A DNA stretch of 58,281 nucleotides. Source: Pseudonocardia halophobica. Lineage in GTDB: Bacteria > Actinomycetota > Actinomycetes > Mycobacteriales > Pseudonocardiaceae. The notes beneath the pieces are model-generated. The model worked only from the letters and a program-made list of their open reading frames with translations. It made no database searches and was not told where the DNA came from. The stretch is from assembly GCF_027922425.1 (NCBI RefSeq), contig NZ_BSFQ01000045.1, positions 1 through 58,281 on the forward strand, given 5' to 3'. Position numbers and translations under genes: made by a program. Shown here piece by piece: positions 15,448-23,723 of the stretch (positions within the stretch are counted from its first letter, which is position 1; every line of letters starts with the position of its first letter).

Positions 15448-16725
15448 GTGCGGGGACGAGGGCGTCACGCGGTGCCGGGCTGGGCCGCCCTGTGGTTCGT
15501 GGTCTTCGCCGTGGCCTACGGCACGAACGTCCCCACCCCTTTGCTGCTGCACTACCGCGCGACGCTCGGGTTCTCGCCGACCGCGCTGACCACGGCGTTC
15601 GGGGTGTACGCCGCCGGGCTCGTGCCGGCCCTGCTGCTCGCCGGACCGTGGTCGGACGCGGTCGGCCGGCGACGGGTGGTCGTCCCGTTCGTGGCGCTCG
15701 CGCTGGTCACCACGCTGGCCTTCCTCGCCGTACCCGCGGCGCCGTGGGTGCTGTTCGCGGGGCGGTTCCTGCAGGGCGCGGTGTCGGGGGTCGTGTTCAG
15801 CGTGGGCACGGCCTGGCTGGGCGAGCTGATGTCGACGACCGGCGACGGCGGCGCCCGGGCCGCCCGGCTGACCGCGGTCGCCCTGGGCGGCGGCTGGGCG
15901 CTCGGGCCGCTGGTGTCCGGGCTGCTCGGGCAGTGGGCGCGCGGGCCCGCGGTGCTGCCCTACCTCGTGCACGTCGCCCTGATGCTGCCCGCGCTCGCGC
16001 TGCTGCCGCGCGTACCGGAGACGCTGGCGCCCGAGCACCGGCGGACCGGCGGCCCGCTGGTGAACCTCGGGGTCCCGCCGGGCTCCGGGCGGGCCTTCGG
16101 GCTGGTGGTCGCGCCGATCGCGATCGGGGTGTTCGCCTTCGCCGCGACCGCGGTCAACGTGCTGCCGCTGGAGCTGGAGCCGGTCATGCCCGGGATCGGC
16201 GTGGCCGTCACCGGGCTGGTGGCGGGGCTGACGATGGGGACCGGCGTGGTCGTCCAGCCGCTGGTCCGCCGCCTCGGGACGACGTGGGCCGGCGCGATCG
16301 CCCTGGCGCTCGGCGCGGCCGGCATCGCCCTCGGGCTGCTGGCCGACCTCACCGGGGCGTGGCCGCTGGTCGTGCCCGTGTCCGTCCTGCTCGGCCTCGC
16401 CTACGGGATCTGCCTCGCGACCGGCCTCACGCTCGTCGCGCGCCTGGCCGACCCGGCCGCCCGCGGCGCCCTCACCGGCACCTTCTACGCGTGCTCCTAC
16501 CTGGGCTTCTTCGTGCCCGTGCTGCTCGCGGTCGTGGGCGGCGGGCACGGCTTCGTCCCCGGTCTCGCCGGGCTCGCGGTGGTGTCCGTGCTGGCCGCGG
16601 CCTGGCTGGCGACCCCGGCCGCGCGGGCGCTCGTCACCCCACGGCCGTCTCCCACCCCGCCGGAGCGTCCCGCGCCGCGAGGGCCCGCCGCGCCGCACCC
16701 GGCGGCTCCCCCACCACCCGGGTGA
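15448..16725 (+). CDS. MFS transporter
   Basis: A 425-residue major facilitator with about 12 helices. The loop 2-3 motif GPWSDAVGRRRVVVP (about residues 69-83) is present, and the cytoplasmic C-terminal tail (about 396-425) is unusually rich in proline. The drug-exporter branch is likely, but the substrate is unknown. A -10-like TACGGT ends 6 bases before the GTG, suggesting a leaderless transcript. The proline-rich tail overlaps the 3' end of the convergent AraC gene by 92 bases, so either the tail is a recent extension or this is a true overlap. Confidence 0.85.
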   Translation: MRGRGRHAVPGWAALWFVVFAVAYGTNVPTPLLLHYRATLGFSPTALTTAFGVYAAGLVPALLLAGPWSDAVGRRRVVVPFVALALVTTLAFLAVPAAPWVLFAGRFLQGAVSGVVFSVGTAWLGELMSTTGDGGARAARLTAVALGGGWALGPLVSGLLGQWARGPAVLPYLVHVALMLPALALLPRVPETLAPEHRRTGGPLVNLGVPPGSGRAFGLVVAPIAIGVFAFAATAVNVLPLELEPVMPGIGVAVTGLVAGLTMGTGVVVQPLVRRLGTTWAGAIALALGAAGIALGLLADLTGAWPLVVPVSVLLGLAYGICLATGLTLVARLADPAARGALTGTFYACSYLGFFVPVLLAVVGGGHGFVPGLAGLAVVSVLAAAWLATPAARALVTPRPSPTPPERPAPRGPAAPHPAAPPPPG

Positions 16726-17611
16726 AGGCCCGGCTGAACGCCGCCTCCGACCGGTAGCCGAGCTCCGCCGCGATCCGGGCCACCGTGTCCCCGCCCGCGA
16801 GCCGGTCCAGCGCGACGTGCATCCGCCACCGCGTCACGTACGCCATCGCGGGCTCACCCACCAGCGCGGTGAAGCGCGCCGCGAACGCCGAGCGGGACAT
16901 CGCGACCTCGGCCGCCAGCGCGGCGACCGACCAGTCCCGCGCCGGGTCGCGGTGCACCAGCGCCAGCGCCCGCCCGATCTGCGGGTCGGCGAGCGCGCCG
17001 AGCCAGCCCGTGCGGGCGGTCGCGGCGGTCCCCATCCAGGTCCGAATGGCCTGGATGACCAGCACGTCGGCCAGCCGCGTGATCACGGCCTCGCCGCCGG
17101 GGCGCAGCTCCTCCACCTCCAGGGCGATGAGGCGCAGGGTGTCCCGCAGCCGGTCGGTCAGCGGCGAGACGGGCACGTGGATCAGGTCCGGCAGCAGCCC
17201 GACGAGCGTGCGCGCGGCGGGATGGTCGAAGCGGACCGCGCCGCAGACCATCGTCGCCGGCGCCCCGCCGCCACCGTGCCGGAGCACGGCGTAGCGCGAG
17301 TCCGGCATGTCGTGCGGGATCGCGAGGATCGACGGCGTCGACGCCCGCGGATCGCTGCGCAGCACGTGCCCCTCGCCGCGCGGGACCAGGACGAGGTCGC
17401 CCTCGCGGAGCTCCCGCACGCCGTCGCCCACCTCGAGCAGGCAGCCGCCGGCGGTCACGACGTGGAACCACAGGCAGCCCGGCATCGCGGGCAGCGTGAA
17501 GCCCCAGGGCGCGGACAGCTCCGAGCGGCAGTAGAAGGTCCCGCTCATCCGCAGCACGTGCAGGGCCTCCCCGACGGCGTCCGTCGGCGTCCAGGGCGGG
17601 TGCAACGTCAC
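16634..17611 (-). CDS. AraC family regulator with N-terminal cupin
   Basis: A 325-residue regulator. Residues 1-190 form a cupin-like ligand domain (GCLLEVGDGVRELREGDLVL, VPRGEGHVL). Residues 205-305 carry two helix-turn-helix motifs, seen in WSVAALAAEVAMSRSAFAARF and VARIAAELGYRSEAAFSRAF. Such cupin_6-AraC proteins usually control a neighbouring oxidoreductase gene. Here the divergent NmrA-type gene is the obvious target. The GTG before TLHPPW fits the family N-terminus. The 3' end overlaps the convergent MFS gene. Confidence 0.9.
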   Translation of the reverse strand: MTLHPPWTPTDAVGEALHVLRMSGTFYCRSELSAPWGFTLPAMPGCLWFHVVTAGGCLLEVGDGVRELREGDLVLVPRGEGHVLRSDPRASTPSILAIPHDMPDSRYAVLRHGGGGAPATMVCGAVRFDHPAARTLVGLLPDLIHVPVSPLTDRLRDTLRLIALEVEELRPGGEAVITRLADVLVIQAIRTWMGTAATARTGWLGALADPQIGRALALVHRDPARDWSVAALAAEVAMSRSAFAARFTALVGEPAMAYVTRWRMHVALDRLAGGDTVARIAAELGYRSEAAFSRAFTRVVGEPPGAARRALAARDAPAGWETAVG

Positions 17612-17641
17612 GACACCACTGTCGCGGCGGTGTGCCCGTGG

Positions 17642-17658
17642 GTCCAGACCATCTGGAC
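17642..17658. promoter_or_regulatory. Inverted repeat in AraC/NmrA spacer
   Basis: GTCCAG and CTGGAC separated by 5 bases, in the 136-base divergent spacer. Possible regulator site; AraC proteins more often use direct repeats. Confidence 0.35.
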
Positions 17659-17747
17659 GATCGAGCAAGAAACCCGGATACTCGACCGTTCTCCGTCCTC
17701 GCCGCCGGCCCCAGGCTGGACGCACACCACCGAGGAAGGGACATGAC

Positions 17748-18623
17748 ATGATCACCGTTCTGGGCGCCACGGGGAACACCGGCGGACGGGTCGCCGCGCG
17801 GCTCGCGGAGGCCGGCGAGCAGGTCCGGGCGGTCTCCCGCTCCGGCCGCGCCGTCCCCGGGGCCGAGCCGTGGCAGGGCGACGCCGGCGACCGCGACTTC
17901 CTGACCCGGGCCTTCACCGGGGCGGACGCGGCCTACGTCCTGCTGCCGTTCGACCTGTTCACGCCGGACTACCACACCGTGCAGGACCGCCTCGGCGAGG
18001 CGGTCACCGCGGCGCTGCGCGCGGCCCGGGTGCCGTACGTCGTGGCGCTGAGCGCGTTGGGCGCCGAGGTCCCCGCGGGCACCGGCTACCTCACCGCGCT
18101 GCACCGCCAGGAGCAGCGGCTGCGCACCCTCGACGCCGACGTGCTGTTCCTGCGGCCCGGGCTGTTCTTCGAGTCGTTCCTGTACAGCCTCGACGCCATG
18201 CGGGCCGAGGGCGTCCACGCCGACACGATCGACCCCGGCACCCGGCTGCCGATGATCGCGACCCGGGACGTCGGCGACGCGGCCGCCGCCGCCCTGCTCA
18301 CCCGCACCCGCACGGGCGTGCGCGAGCTGCTCGGCCCGGTCGACCTCACCGTGCCCGAGGCGCTCGCGGACCTCGGACCGCGGGTCGGGCTGCCGGGCCT
18401 CGGCTACGTGCGGGTGCCCGAAGAGGCCATGATCGGCGCGCTCGAGCAGGTGGGGATGCCGCCGGACGTCGCCGCCCTGCACGTCGAGATGAACGCGGCG
18501 TTCAACTCCGGGCTCGTCCGGTCGTCCGGGCGGACCGCCGACGCGACCACGCCCACGACCGTCGCGACGTGGGCCGGCGGGCTGGGGGTGGCGGCATCAT
18601 CCTCCCCGTTCTCGTCACCCTGA
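17748..18623 (+). CDS. NmrA-like NAD(P)-binding protein (atypical SDR)
   Basis: A 291-residue Rossmann protein of the NmrA/atypical SDR group. The dinucleotide motif GATGNTG is at residues 5-11, and a GDAGD segment follows near 41. The usual SDR YxxxK dyad is not obvious, as in NmrA-type sensors and NAD(P)H-binding isomerases. It could be a redox sensor or a quinone/NAD(P)H oxidoreductase. The ribosome binding site GAGGAAGGG fixes the ATG. It is divergent from the AraC regulator and followed by a long hairpin. The C-terminus (ASSSPFSSP) is low complexity. Confidence 0.82.
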   Translation: MITVLGATGNTGGRVAARLAEAGEQVRAVSRSGRAVPGAEPWQGDAGDRDFLTRAFTGADAAYVLLPFDLFTPDYHTVQDRLGEAVTAALRAARVPYVVALSALGAEVPAGTGYLTALHRQEQRLRTLDADVLFLRPGLFFESFLYSLDAMRAEGVHADTIDPGTRLPMIATRDVGDAAAAALLTRTRTGVRELLGPVDLTVPEALADLGPRVGLPGLGYVRVPEEAMIGALEQVGMPPDVAALHVEMNAAFNSGLVRSSGRTADATTPTTVATWAGGLGVAASSSPFSSP

Positions 18624-18704
18624 CAACTATCGGGACTGCGCTGCTGCACACACTGCTCACGGTGGCGGCGGCCGTACTGCTCGTGGTGTGACCGAGCGGG
18701 GGAT

Positions 18705-18759
18705 GGCCCGGGGCGGGCGGACGGGGCAGAGTGGGTCCCCGGTCCGCTTCCCCCGGGCC
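18705..18759 (+). terminator. Long hairpin, probable terminator
   Basis: GGCCCGGGG pairs with CCCCGGGCC (9 bp), then GCGGAC with GTCCGC (6 bp) and GGGG with CCCC (4 bp), around a 10-base loop. The stem is followed within a few bases by CCTTTGTT. It lies about 80 bases after the NmrA-type gene and could also act as leader structure for the next gene. Confidence 0.5.
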
Positions 18760-18794
18760 ACGTCCTTTGTTCGGCACGACCCTCGGGGGAACCG

Positions 18795-19070
18795 GTGCAT
18801 CCGTACGAGCGCCGCCGTCACGCCGCCCTGCGCGCGGACCAGGAGATCATCGGCCGGGCCGCGGCCTGGCTGCGGCACGACGCCGTCCAGGCCGGCTATG
18901 CGGGCCTCACACATCCGGAGTACGCCTTCGGCCTCGCCTCACTGCTCGACGAGATCGCCCTGCGGGCCGCCGAGGACGAGCACCTCCGCACCCATGCGGT
19001 CCGGATCTGCCGGACCATGCTCGGCGACCGGATGGACATGCCCACCACCCGCCGGACCCGCCGCCGCTGA
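18795..19070 (+). CDS. Hypothetical protein, 91 residues
   Basis: A small, helical, charged protein starting MHPYERRRHAALRADQEIIG and ending in a run of arginines (TTRRTRRR). It has no membrane segment, signal peptide or cysteine pair. The GTG start has a good ribosome binding site (GGGGGA). The family is not recognised. The arginine-rich tail could bind nucleic acid, but that is speculation. The stop codon is followed after 4 bases by palindromic repeat copy 3. Confidence 0.6.
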   Translation: MHPYERRRHAALRADQEIIGRAAAWLRHDAVQAGYAGLTHPEYAFGLASLLDEIALRAAEDEHLRTHAVRICRTMLGDRMDMPTTRRTRRR

Positions 19071-19074
19071 GCCT

Positions 19075-19114
19075 GTGAGTGGCAATAGTCGCTATAGCGG
19101 CTATCGCCACTCAC
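19075..19114. repeat. Palindromic intergenic repeat, copy 3
   Basis: Same element with two changes. In RNA they give one A-C mismatch and one U-G wobble, so the stem is still stable. Centre TATA. Flanking CCT and AGG extend the stem by 3 bp. It lies between convergent genes, 4 bases after a stop codon and next to a cluster of DnaA-box-like sequences. Confidence 0.85.
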
Positions 19115-19120
19115 AGGGAG

Positions 19121-19152
19121 TTGTCCACAGGTTCGTCCACACCTGTGGATCG
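19121..19152. promoter_or_regulatory. DnaA-box cluster
   Basis: TTGTCCACA (19121-19129) is an exact match to the preferred DnaA box of high-GC actinobacteria. TCGTCCACA (19133-19141) is a one-base variant, and CGATCCACA follows in reverse orientation (19144-19152). Three boxes in 32 bases between convergent genes look like a DnaA-binding or titration site rather than a promoter. No replication gene is nearby. Confidence 0.45.
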
Positions 19153-19154
19153 AA

Positions 19155-20150
19155 CTACTGTTCGAGGTCCGCGGGGCCCTCGGCGACGGCCATGCCGAGC
19201 TGGTCGGCGACCTGGCCCATGATGTCCTGCACCGCCACGGTTTCGGCCAGGGGCATCACGGCACTCTCGGCCAGCCCGGCCTTGACGCCCTCGGTCACCT
19301 CGGCGATCTCGTGCGAGTAGCCGGCGCCGGTCGGGGGGAGGTGCAGTTCCTCGGGCTCGTGGCCGTTGCGGTGCACGAGCAGGCGGGACGGGTGGTGGAA
19401 GCGCGGCGGCACCTCCATCCAGCCGCCCGTGCCCACCACCCGCGCCATCCCCGGGGACTGGCAGCGCAGCGAGGCGAAGAGGGTCGCGCTGCGGCCCTCG
19501 GGGTAGCCGAGCAGGATCGCCTCCTCGACGTCGACGCCCTCCTCGACCATGTAGCCGTGCACGGTGACCGACTCCGGGTTGCCCAGCACCATCTGGGCGA
19601 ACGAGATCGGGTAGACGGACAGGTCGAACAGGGCACCGCCGCCGAGCGCGGGGTTGTAGAAGCGGTCGTCGGGGCTGCTGGGCTGCTGTGCGCCGAGGTC
19701 GGCCTGGACGGCCATGACGTCGCCGATCGCGCCCTCGGCGACGAGCTCGCGCATCCGCACGATCGCGGGCTGGAAGCGCGTCCACATCGCCTCCATCACG
19801 AACAGGCCTCGCTCGGCCGCGAGCGCCGCGATCTCCCGCGTGGCCTCCGGCGACACCGTGAAGGCCTTCTCGACCAGCAGCGCCTTGCCGGCCCGGAGCC
19901 CGGCGAGGGCCACCGCGCGGTGCAGCGGGTGCGGGGTGGCGATGTAGAGGACGTCGACGTCGGGGTCCTCGACGATCCCGCGGTAGGTGTCGTGCACCGT
20001 GCCGGCGCCGACCTCGGCCGCGAACGCCTCCGCCCGCTCCTTCGACCGCGATGCGACCGCCACGACCTCGGCGTCCGGCACGTGGGCGAAGTCCGCCGCC
20101 ACCTTCCGCGCGATGCGCCCCGGCCCGACGATTCCCCAGCGGACGGTCAC
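19155..20150 (-). CDS. GFO/IDH/MocA family oxidoreductase
   Basis: A 331-residue NAD(P)-dependent oxidoreductase. The N-terminal Rossmann motif is GIVGPGRIARKVA (about 6-18), the loop carries ATPHPLH, and the catalytic lysine lies in LLVEKAFTVS, a variant of the EKP motif. The C-terminal beta domain is complete. Family members act on sugars, inositols or trans-dihydrodiols. The GTG start overlaps the stop of the peptide transporter by 4 bases (GTGA), so the two are translationally coupled. Confidence 0.88.
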   Translation of the reverse strand: MTVRWGIVGPGRIARKVAADFAHVPDAEVVAVASRSKERAEAFAAEVGAGTVHDTYRGIVEDPDVDVLYIATPHPLHRAVALAGLRAGKALLVEKAFTVSPEATREIAALAAERGLFVMEAMWTRFQPAIVRMRELVAEGAIGDVMAVQADLGAQQPSSPDDRFYNPALGGGALFDLSVYPISFAQMVLGNPESVTVHGYMVEEGVDVEEAILLGYPEGRSATLFASLRCQSPGMARVVGTGGWMEVPPRFHHPSRLLVHRNGHEPEELHLPPTGAGYSHEIAEVTEGVKAGLAESAVMPLAETVAVQDIMGQVADQLGMAVAEGPADLEQ

Positions 20151-21622
20151 CTGACCCCCTCCATGAGCCGCTTCAGCAGCGGCGTCGACAGCACGACGAG
20201 CACGCCGATCGCGATCGCGACGGCCCCGAGCACCCCGAAGTACGCGCGCTCGGACTCCTCGCTGTAGAAGCCCGCCAGGGCCCCCGAGAGCGCGCTGCCG
20301 AGCGCCACGGACAGGAAGAACAGCCCGACCATCTGGGCCCGGAAGGCCTCCGGCGCGAGCTTCGTCGACACCGACAGCCCGACCGGCGAGATCATCAGCT
20401 CGGCGATCGTGAACACGAACAGGACGCCGATCAGCCCGAGCAGCGGCGCACTGTTCGGGCCGCCGCCGGCCATCGGCAGGAACAGCAGGAACGCCACGCC
20501 CATGATCGCCGCGCCGAGCCCGAACTTCACCGGGGTCGGTGGCTGGCGCGACCCGAGCTTCGTCCACAGGGCGGCGAACACCCCCGACAGCACGATGATG
20601 AAGATCGGGTTGATCGACTGGACCCACGCGACCGGGAACTCCCAGCCGAACAGGTTCCGGTCGAGGCGCTGGTCCGAGTAGATCGTCACCACCGTGAACT
20701 GCTGCTGGTAGAGCGACCAGAAGGCCGCGCTGGCGATCCACAGCGGGATGAACGCGAGCACCCGGTGCCGTTCGACGGGGGTCACCCGCCCGCTGCCCAG
20801 CATCAGGGCGAAGTAGCCGACGGCGGCGGCGCTCGTCACGACGATCACCGCGAGGTCGAGCCGGTCGGCGCTGAGCACCCCGGTCAGGGCCAGCACCACG
20901 ATCACGACGACGGCGAGGGCGCCGCCCACGATCGCGCGGCGGCGCTCCCGGTCGCCCAGCGGGGACGGGACCTCGTGCGCCTTGGCCGGCAGGTTCTTGC
21001 GCCGGATCGCGTACTGGATCAGCCCGGCGGCCATGCCGACCGCGGCGAGGCCGAAGCCCACGTGGAAGCCCGCCGTGGACTGCAGCAGCCCGGTGAGCAG
21101 CGGCCCGACCAGTGCGCCGAGGTTGATGCCCAGGTAGAACAGCGAGAACCCGGCGTCGCGCCGCTCGTCGTCCGGGGCGTAGAGGGTGCCGACCAGGGAC
21201 GTCGCGTTGCCCTTCACCCCGCCGCTGCCGAGGGCGACCAGCACCAGGCCGACGCCGACCCCGGCCAGGCCCGGGATCACCGCGAGCGCGATGTGCCCGG
21301 CCATGACCACGATCGCGGCATAGAAGAGGGTCCGTTCCGCGCCCAGCACCCGGTCGGCGAGCCAGGTCCCGACGATCGTGGACAGGTAGACCAGGCCGCC
21401 GTAGGCCCCGACGATGCCGGCGGCGGTGGCCTCCGGGATCCCCAGCCCGCCCTGCTCGGCGGAGTAGTACAGGTAGATCAGCAGGATGCCCTGCATCCCG
21501 TAGAAGGAGAACCTCTCCCACATCTCCACCCCGAAGAGGGCGGAGAGCATGGACGGCTGGCCGAAGAAGCCGCGATCGGCGTGCTCCTGGGCCGACGGAG
21601 CCGCGGGCCGGGTGTCGCTCAT
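20147..21622 (-). CDS. Peptide MFS transporter (POT/PTR family)
   Basis: A 491-residue proton-coupled oligopeptide transporter with about 14 hydrophobic segments. The first helix holds the PTR2 signature FGVEMWERFSFYGMQGILLI, including the proton-coupling ExxER region. FYLGINLGALVGP further on is also typical. It imports di- and tripeptides across the inner membrane. The ATG gives the usual short N-terminal extension before the first helix. It is the first gene of a two-gene operon with the GFO/IDH oxidoreductase, an unusual partner that hints at a peptide-like or amino-sugar substrate. Confidence 0.9.
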   Translation of the reverse strand: MSDTRPAAPSAQEHADRGFFGQPSMLSALFGVEMWERFSFYGMQGILLIYLYYSAEQGGLGIPEATAAGIVGAYGGLVYLSTIVGTWLADRVLGAERTLFYAAIVVMAGHIALAVIPGLAGVGVGLVLVALGSGGVKGNATSLVGTLYAPDDERRDAGFSLFYLGINLGALVGPLLTGLLQSTAGFHVGFGLAAVGMAAGLIQYAIRRKNLPAKAHEVPSPLGDRERRRAIVGGALAVVVIVVLALTGVLSADRLDLAVIVVTSAAAVGYFALMLGSGRVTPVERHRVLAFIPLWIASAAFWSLYQQQFTVVTIYSDQRLDRNLFGWEFPVAWVQSINPIFIIVLSGVFAALWTKLGSRQPPTPVKFGLGAAIMGVAFLLFLPMAGGGPNSAPLLGLIGVLFVFTIAELMISPVGLSVSTKLAPEAFRAQMVGLFFLSVALGSALSGALAGFYSEESERAYFGVLGAVAIAIGVLVVLSTPLLKRLMEGVR

Positions 21623-21669
21623 GCTCGACACCCTGTCATCGCCCGCCGCCGGCGGCATCGCCTGGAGGT

Positions 21670-22131
21670 CTACAACCGCCGGTATCCCGGGTGGACACCC
21701 GGCGTGAGCCCGTGGGCGTCGGCCAGCCGGGCGAGCAGGTCGCGTAGCCGGGTCCGGTCGGCCTCGTCGAGCGGGCCGCAGATCGCGTCGTCGTGCGCCC
21801 GGCCGACCTCGGCGATCCGCCGCAGCAGGGCCTCCCCGGCCTCCGTGAGGTGCAGGGCGTGCAGGCGCCGGTCGTCGGGATTGCGGCGGCGCTCCACCAG
21901 GCCGCGCTCGTCCAGCCCGTCGACCAGTGCGACGAGCCGGCTGGGCGGTGTGCCGAGCAACCGGGCGAGGGCCTGCTGCGACTGCCCGGGCTCGGCCGCG
22001 ATCGCGCGCAGCAGGCCCGTCTGCGGCGGGGTCAGGTCGAGCTCCGCGATCCGTTCGGCGAAGCGCCCCGCGGCATGGGCGCCCAGCTGCGCCAGCAGGA
22101 AGGCGGAACCGGGGCCGCTCGGGTCGATCAC
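21670..22131 (-). CDS. MarR family transcriptional regulator
   Basis: A 153-residue winged-helix regulator. The recognition region is seen in QSQQALARLLGTPPSRLVALVDGLDERG and the wing in RRRNPDDRRLHALHLTEAG (D/R-rich, typical of MarR). The GTG start is the first possible one after the promoter region. It is divergent from a membrane protein gene, with a TTGACA promoter and a TGTATACA palindrome in the spacer. It likely represses that promoter and its own, responding to a small hydrophobic compound. Confidence 0.9.
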   Translation of the reverse strand: MIDPSGPGSAFLLAQLGAHAAGRFAERIAELDLTPPQTGLLRAIAAEPGQSQQALARLLGTPPSRLVALVDGLDERGLVERRRNPDDRRLHALHLTEAGEALLRRIAEVGRAHDDAICGPLDEADRTRLRDLLARLADAHGLTPGVHPGYRRL

Positions 22132-22147
22132 GGGAGAACCGTATCCC

Positions 22148-22176
22148 TTGACAAACTGTATACACAAGTGAACGAT
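22148..22176 (+). promoter_or_regulatory. Promoter with MarR-type palindrome
   Basis: TTGACA, a 17-base spacer and AACGAT drive the membrane-protein operon. The palindrome TGTATACA (22157-22164) lies in the spacer, where a bound MarR dimer would block RNA polymerase. Confidence 0.55.
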
Positions 22177-22206
22177 TCTTCTGCGTAACGGATCACAGGG
22201 GGAACG

Positions 22207-22896
22207 ATGACCATGACCGCCACCCGGCCCGCACGCACCCGCCCCGATCGTCAGGGCGGGCCTCCACTCCTCGTGCCCGCGCTCGCCTTCGCCGCGCTCA
22301 CCGTCGCGGGGGCCGTGCTCGGCTCGTCGGGCCCACGGCCCGGCACCGGCGCCGAGGCGACGCTCGTCTGGACCGCCGCCCACGGCACCCTGATGTCGGT
22401 CGGCGCCGCCCTGCTGCTCGGGTCGGCGTTCCCGCTGGTCGTCTACGCCGCCACGGCCGTGTGGCGGCTGCAGCGGCTCGGCGTCACCGCGCCCGGCCCG
22501 CTCATGGGCTTCGCCGGCGCCGTGCTGGCCGCGGGCTCGCTCGGCGTCAGCGCGCTGGTCGGGTGGGTCGCGGCGCAGACCGCCGGCCTGGGGGACGCCG
22601 CGCTGGCCCGCGCCCTGGTCTGGCTCTGGTTCGCGGCGGGCGGGATCGGCTTCGCGGCGCCGCTCGGCCTGCTGCTGCTCGGCCTGGGGGTGCCGGCCCT
22701 GATCCGTCGGCTTGTGCCGCGCTGGCTCGCGTGGGCCGCGCTGGTGATCGGCGGCCTCGCCGTGCTCAGCACGTTCGCGCTGATCACGGACGCGCTCTAC
22801 CCGCTCATCCCGGTCGGGCGGTTCGGCGGCGTCCTCGTGCTCGTGGCGTTCGCCGTGGCCCTCCCGGCGACCCGGAACCCGGAGCCGGCCCGATGA
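22207..22896 (+). CDS. Integral membrane protein, MarR-associated
   Basis: A 229-residue protein with six or seven hydrophobic helices and a short basic N-terminus. No catalytic motif is seen, and no family beyond DUF4386-like membrane proteins comes to mind. The ribosome binding site GGGGGA sits 5 bases before the ATG. The stop overlaps the start of the LLM flavoprotein gene (ATGA), so the two are coupled. Both are probably controlled by the divergent MarR, which suggests a stress or xenobiotic response. Confidence 0.75.
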   Translation: MTMTATRPARTRPDRQGGPPLLVPALAFAALTVAGAVLGSSGPRPGTGAEATLVWTAAHGTLMSVGAALLLGSAFPLVVYAATAVWRLQRLGVTAPGPLMGFAGAVLAAGSLGVSALVGWVAAQTAGLGDAALARALVWLWFAAGGIGFAAPLGLLLLGLGVPALIRRLVPRWLAWAALVIGGLAVLSTFALITDALYPLIPVGRFGGVLVLVAFAVALPATRNPEPAR

Positions 22897-23723
22897 GCCG
22901 GCCGTTCCGCTTCGGGGTCGTCGCGGCGCCGCAGGGGCCGGGCGAGGCCTGGGCCGCCCGCGCCCGCCGCGTCGCCGACCTCGGCTACTCGACCCTGCTC
23001 GCCCCGGACAACCTGCACCTGCACGCCCCACTGCCCGCGCTCGCGACGGCCGCCGCGGCCGCGCCCGGCCTGCGGGTCTGCCCGTTCGTGCTGGCCGGGC
23101 CGCTGCGCACCCCCCGCGCCACCGCGTGGGAGGCGCACACGATGACCGCGCTGACCGGCGGCCGGTTCGACCTCGGCCTCGGCACCGGCCGGCCCGCGGC
23201 CCGCGCCGAGGCCGAGGCGCTCGGCATGCCCTGGGGCACCGCGGCCGAGCGGCTCGCGCAGGTCCGGGCGGCGATCGCGGCGCTGCGCGAGCTCGACGGC
23301 AGGGCCGAAACCCCGGTCCACACCCCGGTGCTGATGGCCGCGTCCGGGCCGAGGGCCCTCGGGCTCGCCGCGGAGGTGGCGGACATCGTCACCCTCGCCG
23401 CGCAGCCCACCACCCCGCGCCCCGAGGTCAAGCGCATGGCCGGGGACCTGCGGGCCCGCGCCGCCGGCCGCGACCTCGAGATCGGCATGAACGTCTTCGT
23501 GGTGGGCGACGAGATCCCGGACTGGGCGGTTCGCTGGGCCGGCCCGGGGGCGGCGGAGGCGCTGCGCGACCCGGACACCCTCGCGGTGCTGCGCGGCACG
23601 CCGGACGAGATGGCCGCCGAGCTCGACCGTCGGCGTGCCGAGCTGGGCGTGAGCTACCTGGCCGTGAGCGAGCCGTTCGCCGAGGCGCTCGCGCCGGTGG
23701 TGGAACGGCTCACCGGGAACTGA
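22893..23723 (+). CDS. LLM-class F420/flavin-dependent oxidoreductase
   Basis: A 276-residue luciferase-like monooxygenase barrel. Typical segments are RARRVADLGYSTLLAPDN near the start, ALTGGRFDLGLGTGRP around residue 88 and PVLMAASGPRALGLAAE around 146. In actinobacteria this TIGR03621-like subgroup generally uses coenzyme F420. The ATG overlaps the preceding stop by 4 bases. Its last 14 bases overlap the convergent ThpR gene. The substrate is unknown. Confidence 0.85.
   Translation: MSRPFRFGVVAAPQGPGEAWAARARRVADLGYSTLLAPDNLHLHAPLPALATAAAAAPGLRVCPFVLAGPLRTPRATAWEAHTMTALTGGRFDLGLGTGRPAARAEAEALGMPWGTAAERLAQVRAAIAALRELDGRAETPVHTPVLMAASGPRALGLAAEVADIVTLAAQPTTPRPEVKRMAGDLRARAAGRDLEIGMNVFVVGDEIPDWAVRWAGPGAAEALRDPDTLAVLRGTPDEMAAELDRRRAELGVSYLAVSEPFAEALAPVVERLTGN

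Noticed and set aside
18560..18691. Small hydrophobic protein in another frame after the NmrA-type gene
   Set aside because: The hydrophobic stretch has no ATG, GTG or TTG start with a ribosome binding site and overlaps the end of the real gene.
19121..19152. Chromosomal replication origin
   Set aside because: Only three DnaA boxes, no AT-rich unwinding region and no dnaA, dnaN or parAB nearby. Kept only as a DnaA-binding cluster.
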